A DNA stretch of 14,683 bases, taken from Bacteroidales bacterium (GTDB lineage: Bacteria; Bacteroidota; Bacteroidia; Bacteroidales; UBA7960). The stretch is from the NCBI GenBank assembly GCA_003554665.1, contig PWGY01000053.1, positions 1 through 14,683 on the forward strand, in the 5' to 3' direction. Positions 5,798-13,312 of the stretch are shown here, piece after piece. Every line of letters begins with the position of its first letter. Position 1 is the stretch's first letter. The notes under the pieces were generated by a model. That model did no database searches. It worked only from the letters and a program-made list of their open reading frames with translations, and was not told where the DNA came from. The translations under genes and the position numbers were made by a program.

Positions 5798-7672
5798 TTA
5801 ATGAATATGATAATGATATACTTCCTGCCTGGGGGCAAAGGCGGGAAAGGAAATACGGAGCTGAAACCCATCTTTCCTTTCCAGAATAAACATTCCGTTC
5901 AACTGTTCCTCCACAAGCATTTTAGCCAGCTGTAACCCCTGGCAGCTGTTTACCCTTTCGTTACTAATGGCCGAACAGGAAGTCTCCGGATAACTGATCA
6001 GTAAATAACAGTGGTCATTATTATCCCAACAAATGCTCAATTCGATTTTTGACTTCAGGTTACCCCCTGAATCACGCTGATGGTCGGTATAATGACAGTT
6101 GCAGAGATAACTGAAAAGCTCGTTAATTGCAAGGCCCAGCGGTAAAGCCTGATCAGCCGGCAGTGTGATGTCATCCGCAGTAATTGCAAAAAAGGATACA
6201 CCACCCTTTTTCAGGCCCATAAGGTGATCAAATCGATTAGCCTGTTCGGATAAAAACCCCCTGAAGTTGACATTGCTGTAGTTGACTTCGGAGACAACAT
6301 ACTCATGAACCAATAAAAGTGCACGGATTCTTTCGTGCAAAGCGGCCAGACTATTGCACTCGTAAGGAATTTTAATCATTTCAAAACTGGCACCAATGAG
6401 TGACAAGAAAATTTTCAGGTTCTTTTTGACACGATGGTGAATCTCATCCAGCATGACCTCCATTTCAGCTATCTCATTTTTAATGATCTCCTCGGCCTGC
6501 ATTCTCTCCTTCATTCTGTATTGTGCCTCACAAACAGATCTCGCCAGTTCGCGTGTACGTTTTTCAGTTTCCTCCTCTAATATTTTGCTCTCATTACGAA
6601 TGATTTCCTCCATCCGGACCCGATGCCTGACCTCCTCTTCCAGGGCAAGGGCCGACCTCATATCCTCTCCATAAACAACTATCCCGTGCGAATCACCATA
6701 CCTGTCAGATAATTCTGCACAATACACTTTAACAGGTAAAGCCTCACTTCCCGAAGCCTGAATATGCATTTCGAAGGGTCCTGAGTGACCGGTGTGTCTG
6801 CCACGGCGCACGAGAGCTTCCAGAGTATCCCGGTTATCGAAGAAATCGGCCAGATTGCTTCCCTTTATTTCACTGCTTTCCCTTCCCAGTATTTTAGAGC
6901 TGAACGAATTGGTATAAACTACACGAATTTCTGCATCGCAGAAAAAGACAAATTGCTCTAACTCCTCCAGCAACCTCCGGGCACTTTCTGAAGGAAGCGG
7001 AGCATACAGATGATATTTAAGATATCCTATTGCCAGTCCCAAACTCAGCGGGAAAAAGTACACATGGGGCTGTTTCAGATGGGCAGACTCAGCGATCACA
7101 GGAAACAGATAATCGAACCAAAGCATGCAAATTATTGCCAAAAGCAATGTGTAAAAAGCAAACTGATACTGTTTCCGTTCCCCGGTTCGCTGCAAACTTC
7201 TCTGCCAGCGTGAGAGCATGATAAAGAGTTTTCCGCCGGCAATGATCAGCATCAGGTATAATAAATATGCAGCCAGTTCAAAAAGCAAATATTGATCTTC
7301 CCTGCCGGTTCTTAGCAGATAAATGAACTCCAAAAGAAATACAAAAAGCAGTAAAAAGCCAATGATCAAAAAGCCACGTTTCCATAACTGTTGGTTCTTG
7401 TCAGGGATGGGGATCAGCAATGAAAAAAAACTCACCAGCATAAAGGGCAACAGAGATAAGCCACAAAGAACAATCAATTCCCAGACCGCAGTTTGATTTT
7501 CAAATACCGACATATAGGTGGCAGACAGCGACAGCGACCAGAATCCAAAATATACCGTCAGGCCGAAGAACCAACGATTAAATCTGGCCTCAGGATTTTT
7601 CCATAGCAGGTAAAGCCCTGCCTGAAAGTAAAACAGGGCAACCAGCAAAGAAAAAAACAACACCCACTGCAT
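5798..7672 (-). CDS. 7TM-PAS sensor of the HisKA_2 family with a degenerate kinase domain
   Basis: A 624-residue membrane protein. Residues 1-225 hold about seven hydrophobic helices, like the 7TM sensor region found on histidine kinases. A PAS domain covers about 235-342, a coiled coil about 343-410, and then a HisKA_2 dimerisation/phosphoacceptor helix EIHHRVKKNLKIF with His412-His413 follows. The usual HHRVKNN reads HHRVKKN (Lys417). The ATP-binding domain is eroded. The N-box reads NELFSYLCN with Tyr522 where the Mg-binding Asn should be. The G1 box (DNGKG in the neighbour) reads YPETS at 561-565. G2 keeps only QGL at 578-580. Histidine kinase activity is therefore doubtful. It could be a pseudokinase partner of the intact kinase, starting 11 bases before it, or accept phosphate in trans. 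There is no response regulator in the window. The tail ends HYHIH. Confidence 0.85.
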   Translation of the reverse strand: MQWVLFFSLLVALFYFQAGLYLLWKNPEARFNRWFFGLTVYFGFWSLSLSATYMSVFENQTAVWELIVLCGLSLLPFMLVSFFSLLIPIPDKNQQLWKRGFLIIGFLLLFVFLLEFIYLLRTGREDQYLLFELAAYLLYLMLIIAGGKLFIMLSRWQRSLQRTGERKQYQFAFYTLLLAIICMLWFDYLFPVIAESAHLKQPHVYFFPLSLGLAIGYLKYHLYAPLPSESARRLLEELEQFVFFCDAEIRVVYTNSFSSKILGRESSEIKGSNLADFFDNRDTLEALVRRGRHTGHSGPFEMHIQASGSEALPVKVYCAELSDRYGDSHGIVVYGEDMRSALALEEEVRHRVRMEEIIRNESKILEEETEKRTRELARSVCEAQYRMKERMQAEEIIKNEIAEMEVMLDEIHHRVKKNLKIFLSLIGASFEMIKIPYECNSLAALHERIRALLLVHEYVVSEVNYSNVNFRGFLSEQANRFDHLMGLKKGGVSFFAITADDITLPADQALPLGLAINELFSYLCNCHYTDHQRDSGGNLKSKIELSICWDNNDHCYLLISYPETSCSAISNERVNSCQGLQLAKMLVEEQLNGMFILERKDGFQLRISFPAFAPRQEVYHYHIH

Positions 7673-7683
7673 AACTGACTGAG

Positions 7684-9558
7684 TTAGGACGTATGATTCT
7701 CAGCAAAACGAATAATGATCTTGCTGCCTTTATGATTCGAATATGAAATACTTCCATTAAGATAATCATGAACCAACGTATGAACCAGGTTAAGTCCGAT
7801 GCCCGGCTCAGACGGTATATCCTCTTTTAATGGAAGCCCTTTGCCATTATCCCACACGATTAAATGATACACTCCCTCTTCTTTATAAAACTCCACATTT
7901 ATGAAAGAATAGGCAAATACCGGCAGCTGACCGGAGGCCCCTTCAGGAAAAGCATAGTTCAGCGCATTGGTCATCAATTCATAAACAATTATTCCGCAAG
8001 GAATGGCCCTGTCAATCGAAATCTCCTCCTCTCCATGCCTGACCCTGAAGTAAACATCTTCACGTCTTAGCTGCCTCCCCTTTAACTCACTTGCTGCGGC
8101 ACGTATGAACTGGCCGAATTTAATTTTCCCGATATACGGAGAATCATAAAGGGTTTCATGGATCTGGGATATTTCCAGTATCCGCATCACAATTTTACCA
8201 AACTTTTCATGCTCAGTATCAGGAATTCTACTGTGGCCGTAGGCCATATTCGCCAACGACACAATCATCTGTACATTATTCTTTACCCTGTGGTGGATCT
8301 CCCGAAGCATCTCACCCTTTACTGCAAGCTCCTTGCGAAGCTGTTGCTCAACCCTTTCACGCCGGACAATCTCATCATCCAGTTTGTTGCTGGCCTCAAC
8401 CAGTTCATTTCGCCTCATTTCCACACGCTTCTCCAGATCGGCACGCAATTCATCAAGAGTTGCCCTGACACGATTGCGCTTTCTGACCTCCTTGTGCAAT
8501 TCAAATTTCTGCCGGTCGTCGACGCCCAATAAAACAAATCCGATGATATTGCGGAAAGTATCATGCACCCTGACTATGGACACCTTAACAGGGATCAGAT
8601 TTCCGTCAGTTGAAATAAGGGAAGAGACAACCACCCTGGTGTCCAGATTGGCCCTTGCCCTTTCCAGTTGTTTTCGGACAATGGGAGGCCGATAAAACAA
8701 ATCCTCGGCATTTTTGTACAAAATCTCATGACGGGCATACTGAAGTGTATCCAGAGCAAACCGGTTGATGGCATATATCTGACCGGAACGATCAAGGTAA
8801 AAAACAAACTGACGGATCCTGCGGATGAACTGATCGGCCAGTTCATCGCGGAAAAAACGCCGCGGGTTCAGTAAGATGAGCGGAAAAAACAAACCTGCCA
8901 TCAGGGGAAGTGTGGTAAGATGACCAACTTCAGGAACAAAAGCCCCCCAGGCAAGCAGCGGGGTTAACTCAGTGATCATGGCTGTACCCATCAACAGCAT
9001 TAATGACACCCCCATGATCAATCGCTGAAGTTTTTCCTTGTTGGAAAAAAAAGGCCGTGAGTCTTTTCCTGTGGAATACAATAACCACAAGCAGACAAAG
9101 GCACTACCTGCGAAATAAAGCGCAGAAACATGAAACCACCAGGCATATCCCGCTGGGTTAAAATACCAAAGACTATCGCCACCGCGAAAGAAATGCTTAA
9201 AGGAAGATGCCCCCAGCAGATAACTCAGGATAAGGCCCGCCGCCAGCGGAAGCATGCCAAAGAATAAAAACCTTTTCCACCACAAAGACTCTTTCTGGGT
9301 GAAATGCAAAAAGAACGAGACCAGTAGCAAGGGGAATAGATAGCGGGCAATAACAGCCAAACGGTCAAGCAGGTAAACAATCCCTGAATGATCGAAAAAA
9401 CTGAAAAGCAGATAACAGAGGCTCATCCACGCCAGCGAAAAGGAAAGAAGCACAAAAGACCTGTGTAGTTTGTCTGATGGCATGGCCTTCCAGACGTAAA
9501 CAGCCGCTTGAAGGTAAAGCAGCAGGGCCACAAAAGAAAAAAAAGCATATAATGTCAT
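7684..9558 (-). CDS. 7TM-PAS sensor histidine kinase, HisKA_2 family
   Basis: A 624-residue inner-membrane sensor kinase. About seven hydrophobic helices fill residues 1-230 (7TM histidine-kinase sensor region). A PAS domain follows at about 245-350 (FVFYLDRSGQIYAINRFAL) and a charged coiled coil at 352-415. The HisKA_2 helix is EIHHRVKNNVQMIVSLANM with His422-His423; by comparison with the related HWE kinases, the His before Arg is the likely phosphate acceptor. The ATPase domain is complete: N-box ELMTNALNYAFPEG with Asn531, G1 WDNGKGLP with Asp570, and G2 GIGLNLVHTLV at 586-596. It should autophosphorylate and pass phosphate to a response regulator not encoded here. Its gene starts 53 bases after trxB and is followed 11 bases later by a degenerate paralogue of the same domain order and length. 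Confidence 0.93.
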   Translation of the reverse strand: MTLYAFFSFVALLLYLQAAVYVWKAMPSDKLHRSFVLLSFSLAWMSLCYLLFSFFDHSGIVYLLDRLAVIARYLFPLLLVSFFLHFTQKESLWWKRFLFFGMLPLAAGLILSYLLGASSFKHFFRGGDSLWYFNPAGYAWWFHVSALYFAGSAFVCLWLLYSTGKDSRPFFSNKEKLQRLIMGVSLMLLMGTAMITELTPLLAWGAFVPEVGHLTTLPLMAGLFFPLILLNPRRFFRDELADQFIRRIRQFVFYLDRSGQIYAINRFALDTLQYARHEILYKNAEDLFYRPPIVRKQLERARANLDTRVVVSSLISTDGNLIPVKVSIVRVHDTFRNIIGFVLLGVDDRQKFELHKEVRKRNRVRATLDELRADLEKRVEMRRNELVEASNKLDDEIVRRERVEQQLRKELAVKGEMLREIHHRVKNNVQMIVSLANMAYGHSRIPDTEHEKFGKIVMRILEISQIHETLYDSPYIGKIKFGQFIRAAASELKGRQLRREDVYFRVRHGEEEISIDRAIPCGIIVYELMTNALNYAFPEGASGQLPVFAYSFINVEFYKEEGVYHLIVWDNGKGLPLKEDIPSEPGIGLNLVHTLVHDYLNGSISYSNHKGSKIIIRFAENHTS

Positions 9559-9611
9559 TGCCCAATGCTATATTGATAAGCAGATTACCCAACCGGCCGG
9601 TATAACAGGGC

Positions 9612-10550
9612 TTATTCCTGATCTGCCAGGAATCTTTCTGCCTCAATGGCCGCCATGCAACCTGTTCCGGCAGCAGTTACGGCCTGACGGTATACGTGAT
9701 CCTGCACATCGCCCGCGGCAAATACCCCAGGTATATTGGTATTGGTGGAATCAGAACTGGTTTTCAGGTATCCGTTGCCGTCCATATCCAGCTGTCCTTC
9801 AAATATACCGCTATTGGGTTTATGTCCGATTGCCACAAAAAATCCTTCCACATCAAGTTGTTTCGTCTCACCACTTTTGACATTTTCAAGCAGCACTCCG
9901 TTCACGGTCTGGTCACCCAAAACCTCTCTGGGCACATGATCCCAGATTATTTCAATATTCGGTGCTTTCATCACCCTGTGCTGCATGGCTTTTGAAGCCC
10001 TGAGTTCATCCCGCCGGTGAATCAGGTAAACTTTTTTACACAGCTTAGACAGGTATGAAGCTTCCTCACACGCCGTATCCCCTCCGCCTACAACAGCCAC
10101 ATTCAACCCCCTGTAAAAAAAACCATCGCAAGTGGCACAGGCCGACACACCATGCCCGTTAAATTTCTGTTCTGACTCAAGTCCCAGCCATCGTGCAGAA
10201 GCCCCGGTTGCAATAATCAGGGTTTCAGCAAGCACTTCCTTTTTTTCATCAATAATGATCCTGAAAGGCCTTTTTGAAAGGTCAGCCGCAGTCGCCATCC
10301 CAAAGCGGACATCAGAACCGAATCGTTCTGCCTGCTTCTGAAAATCCATCATCATATCGGGTCCTTTTACCCCTTCCGGGTAACCCGGATAATTTTCCAC
10401 ATCTGTGGTAATGGTCAGCTGCCCGCCGGGCTGAATCCCCTGATACAAAACTGGCTGAAGGTCTGCCCTGGCCGCATAAATTGCTGCTGTATAACCGGCA
10501 GGACCACTTCCGAGTATCAGGCATTTGATTTTTTCCGCTTGGTCTTTCAT
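9612..10550 (-). CDS. trxB: Thioredoxin reductase (NADPH)
   Basis: Flavoenzyme that passes electrons from NADPH through FAD and an internal disulfide to thioredoxin, in the cytoplasm, as a homodimer. At 312 residues it is the low-molecular-weight bacterial type. The FAD site is GSGPAG at 14-19 and the flavin-contacting GGQLTITTDVENYPG follows at 42-56. The redox motif CATC is at 138-141. The NADP site is GGGDTACEEA at 155-164, with the phosphate-binding HRRDELRAS at 178-186. The C-terminal FAD stretch FAAGDVQDHVYRQAVTAAG is complete. The enzyme could feed cytoplasmic thioredoxin; the periplasmic thioredoxin-like proteins in this window would need a membrane relay. It heads a co-directional run with two sensor kinases. 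Confidence 0.97.
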   Translation of the reverse strand: MKDQAEKIKCLILGSGPAGYTAAIYAARADLQPVLYQGIQPGGQLTITTDVENYPGYPEGVKGPDMMMDFQKQAERFGSDVRFGMATAADLSKRPFRIIIDEKKEVLAETLIIATGASARWLGLESEQKFNGHGVSACATCDGFFYRGLNVAVVGGGDTACEEASYLSKLCKKVYLIHRRDELRASKAMQHRVMKAPNIEIIWDHVPREVLGDQTVNGVLLENVKSGETKQLDVEGFFVAIGHKPNSGIFEGQLDMDGNGYLKTSSDSTNTNIPGVFAAGDVQDHVYRQAVTAAGTGCMAAIEAERFLADQE

Positions 10551-10599
10551 TATTGTCAGTTATGGATATTTTGTGAATAAACTGTTGTTTTAATCCAAA

Positions 10600-10633
10600 C
10601 AAAAATAGGAAAATGGCAGCAAGTGCCACCAAA
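10600..10633 (-). promoter_or_regulatory. Promoter of trxB
   Basis: TTTG (10633-10630), 22 bases, then TATTTTTG (10607-10600), an exact TAnnTTTG box. The start point would be near 10595, leaving about 45 bases of leader before the trxB ATG. Confidence 0.5.
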
Positions 10634-10662
10634 TGCTCCGATATTTTTTGGCAAATAAATTG

Positions 10663-10670
10663 TAAGTTTG
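10663..10670 (+). promoter_or_regulatory. Probable -7 box of the serpin gene
   Basis: TAAGTTTG on the plus strand is an exact TAnnTTTG match, 31 bases before the serpin ATG. The only nearby TTTG (10647-10650) is 12 bases away, too close for a normal -33 box, so either the promoter is weak or it needs an activator. Confidence 0.4.
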
Positions 10671-10701
10671 TAATAATACGGGTGTAACCTTTTTTCCAGA
10701 A

Positions 10702-11949
10702 ATGCCAGAACAAAAACAAGTTTTTTATGTCATAATGATCATGTTGATCTGTATAAGCTGCAGCCGGCATGTTCAGCAATCAACCACCCAGGATGAACAA
10801 CGTGAAATGGCCATGAACTCCATGCCGTTTCCTGCAAGCAATAATCGGTTTGCCTTTGACCTGTTAAAAGTCCTGCCGCCGGATAGCGAAAACTTCGTGA
10901 TCTCCCCCTTCAGCATTTCTGCCGCCATGGCCATGACATATGCCGGTGCCCGGGGAGAAACCAAAGAACAAATGGCCCGGGTAATGCATTTCAAAAATGA
11001 TGACACCGGTTTTCATCAAGTGTACGGTGAATATCTTGCTGAGCTGGATCAGATGGCCGGTGACTCCATTTCACTCAATATAGCCAACAGTTTGTGGGCA
11101 CAACAAGACTATCATTTCCTGGACTCCTTTTTTGAAGTGATTGAATCCGACTATGATTCGCAAACCTTCCAGGCAGACTTCATGGCAGACCGGGAAAGCA
11201 TCAGGATGGATATCAACGATTGGGTCTATAAACAGACCGCAGAAAACATTGACAACCTGATTGCCAGAGGAGTGCTTACGGCAGACACCCGCCTTGTGCT
11301 GATCAATGCCATTCATTTTTTCGGACCATGGCTGGAGGAGTTTGACGCTGAACTCACCCGGGAAGACACTTTTTATCCTTCACCCGGTGAGCAATCGCAG
11401 GCATACTTTATGAGCAAAAGGGATACCTTCCCTTACTTTGAAGATGAAAACATGCAGGTGCTTGAAATGCCTTATGCAGAGGGAAATTTTTCCATGATGA
11501 TGATACTGCCCGCAGAGGGTAATGAACTGGTTCAGGTTGAGGAATCACTTGATGCGATATGTTTCTTCAGGCTGACCAGGCAAGTCAGGCCAACCGCAGT
11601 TGAATTGCACCTTCCCAGGTTTGATGCACAAACCAAAGTTGACCTGGAAGAAACACTTGCATCTATGGGAATGACAGACGCTTTTGCTGATTATGCAGAC
11701 TTTTCCGGGATGACCGGTCAAAGAGACCTGAAAATTGACAAAGTGATTCATCAGGCTATGATAGAGGTGGCGGAAAAAGGAACTGAAGCGGCGGCGGCCA
11801 CAGCTGTGGTGGCCATTCGAAAATCAGCAGTGGAACAAGATGCATATACCATATTCCACGCAGACAGACCGTTTCTGTTTTTTATTAAAGACAATGAACA
11901 CCAGAGCATTCTCTTTGCAGGACGCGTAATGGATCCGGGTGCCGAGTGA
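10702..11949 (+). CDS. Serpin, predicted lipoprotein protease inhibitor
   Basis: A 415-residue serpin, a suicide inhibitor of serine proteases (some target cysteine proteases). The N-terminus has a hydrophobic run ending LICISC, a plausible but imperfect lipobox with Cys20 as the lipidated residue. SRHVQQ follows, lacking the acidic surface-export signal seen after many Bacteroidota lipoprotein cysteines, so a periplasm-facing anchor is my reading. Serpin core marks include FVISPFSISAAMAMTYAGARGET, NSLWAQ, LVLINAIHFFGPW and the C-terminal signature FHADRPFLFFIKD. The reactive loop hinge EKGTEAAAATAVVAIRKS (358-375) is an ideal inhibitory hinge with a small residue at P14 and alanines at P12-P9. 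Aligned to alpha-1-antitrypsin, P2-P1-P1' are Arg373-Lys374-Ser375, predicting trypsin-like proteases as targets. It is divergent from trxB and 58 bases before the nuclease gene. Confidence 0.93.
   Translation: MPEQKQVFYVIMIMLICISCSRHVQQSTTQDEQREMAMNSMPFPASNNRFAFDLLKVLPPDSENFVISPFSISAAMAMTYAGARGETKEQMARVMHFKNDDTGFHQVYGEYLAELDQMAGDSISLNIANSLWAQQDYHFLDSFFEVIESDYDSQTFQADFMADRESIRMDINDWVYKQTAENIDNLIARGVLTADTRLVLINAIHFFGPWLEEFDAELTREDTFYPSPGEQSQAYFMSKRDTFPYFEDENMQVLEMPYAEGNFSMMMILPAEGNELVQVEESLDAICFFRLTRQVRPTAVELHLPRFDAQTKVDLEETLASMGMTDAFADYADFSGMTGQRDLKIDKVIHQAMIEVAEKGTEAAAATAVVAIRKSAVEQDAYTIFHADRPFLFFIKDNEHQSILFAGRVMDPGAE
11773..11826 (+). other. Serpin reactive-centre loop, P17 to P1'
   Basis: Encodes Glu358 (P17) through Ser375 (P1'). 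The run of four alanine codons gcg gcg gcg gcc gives P12-P9. The dibasic Arg-Lys (11818-11823) sits at P2-P1. Confidence 0.75.
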
Positions 11950-12007
11950 CCCTTTTTCGCCACCCCAACTGGACAAAAACTTATTCAGAACCCAAGCAAA
12001 CAGTAAT

Positions 12008-13312
12008 ATGGCGATCAGGCTGCTGACAACTTCAGATCTTCACCTTGGACGAAAATCCGCATCCATCCCGGAGAATGCCCCCGAAGCCTCAACGCGCTGC
12101 AGCTGGGAGCGTATTGTTGATTATGCAGTGACCCATTCGGTCGATGCCCTCCTGCTGGCAGGAGACATTGTGGACCAGGATAACCGTTATTACGAAGCCA
12201 CGGGAATATTGCAAAAGGGGTTTAAAACCCTTGGCAGGGAAGGGATTGAAGTTTTTGCCGTGGGAGGAAATCATGATTATGAGGTACTTCCCCAACTCCT
12301 CCGGCACCAGTCTGACCAGCACATACACCTTTTGGGTGCCCATGGAAAATGGGAGGTAAAAACCCTGTCAAAAAACGGACAGGAAATACAAATTGCAGGA
12401 TGGTCCTTTCCGCGTGGCAGCGTCAAAGACAATCCATTGTCAGATTTTGAAACCGTCACGATCAACCGGCAGCTTTTTACCATCGGGCTCCTGCACGGTG
12501 ATGCCGGCATGGCAGAAAGCAATTACGCACCGGTTCCTTTGAATGACCTGATAAAGACAAATATCCAGGCCTGGGTGCTCGGGCATATACACAAGCAACA
12601 AATCCTCCATCGCCACGATCCGCTTGTGTTTTACCCCGGGTCTCCACAGGCTTTGAGTGCAAAAGAAACGGGCCCTCACGGGATCACACAGCTGACCGTT
12701 GAAAGTGACGGACAAACAGAGATCAGCCACATCCCGATATCTCCCGTACGGTTCGAGCACATTGAACTGGACATATCTCATGTCACCAACAAAGAAGATT
12801 TACGAAAAATAATTTCCGGGGGGATCATGGATCATGCTGCCAGCCTTGATTCCGGCACAGGTCAGGAGAAGTACCTGGTATTCGATATCGGCTTAACCGG
12901 CGAACACCCTGATCCTTTAAAAATCAGGGCATGGTCAGGGGATGAGGTCAAAGACTACAGAATTGAAACCATTGGAGGTACACAATTGGTGGTGCGAAAA
13001 ACATCCAGCAATGTGAGGCCGGCATTAAAGGATCTGGCCGCCTGGGTCAAAGACCCATCTCCGGTGGGCAAACTGGCTGAAACAATTCTGGCAATTGAGC
13101 AAGGAGAATCCACGGCTTTTCTTGATGAGCTAACCAAAGAGTGGAAGATCAGAGCCAAAGAACTGCAGCATAGTGCAACCTATAACCCCTTATATGTTTC
13201 AGAAAGACTTGAAAAGCTTACGGAGGAGAAAGCCAGGCAACATATTCTAAAAGAATCCAGGCAGTTGCTCGGCACCCTGCTTGCTGAAAAAGAACAAAAC
13301 GTAAATGGATAA
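12008..13312 (+). CDS. SbcD/YhaO-like DNA repair exonuclease subunit
   Basis: A 434-residue calcineurin-like phosphoesterase, the nuclease half of an SbcCD/Mre11-Rad50-type complex that processes DNA ends and hairpins. All five metal-site motifs are intact: SDLHLG (Asp10, His12), AGDIVD (Asp53), GGNHD (Asn88, His89), LLHGD (His163) and GHIH (His193, His195). PLVFYPGSPQALS is the standard end of the catalytic domain. The remaining 200 residues form a capping and ATPase-binding region ending in charged helices. The open frame reaches back to 11939, but this would overlap the serpin stop and add 23 residues without family character, so ATG 12008 is chosen. Its stop overlaps the next ATG by 8 bases, implying translational coupling. 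The partner suggests the YhaO/YhaN subtype rather than classical SbcCD. Confidence 0.9.
   Translation: MAIRLLTTSDLHLGRKSASIPENAPEASTRCSWERIVDYAVTHSVDALLLAGDIVDQDNRYYEATGILQKGFKTLGREGIEVFAVGGNHDYEVLPQLLRHQSDQHIHLLGAHGKWEVKTLSKNGQEIQIAGWSFPRGSVKDNPLSDFETVTINRQLFTIGLLHGDAGMAESNYAPVPLNDLIKTNIQAWVLGHIHKQQILHRHDPLVFYPGSPQALSAKETGPHGITQLTVESDGQTEISHIPISPVRFEHIELDISHVTNKEDLRKIISGGIMDHAASLDSGTGQEKYLVFDIGLTGEHPDPLKIRAWSGDEVKDYRIETIGGTQLVVRKTSSNVRPALKDLAAWVKDPSPVGKLAETILAIEQGESTAFLDELTKEWKIRAKELQHSATYNPLYVSERLEKLTEEKARQHILKESRQLLGTLLAEKEQNVNG

Noticed and set aside
5798..9558. The two sensor kinase genes as a recent duplication
   Set aside because: Length and domain order match, but the sequences differ at most positions outside the shared motifs, so any duplication is old.
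9592..9601. ACCGGCCGGT palindrome between trxB and the first kinase as a terminator
   Set aside because: It has no loop and no T run on either strand, so it would not terminate. It could be an operator, but nothing else supports that.
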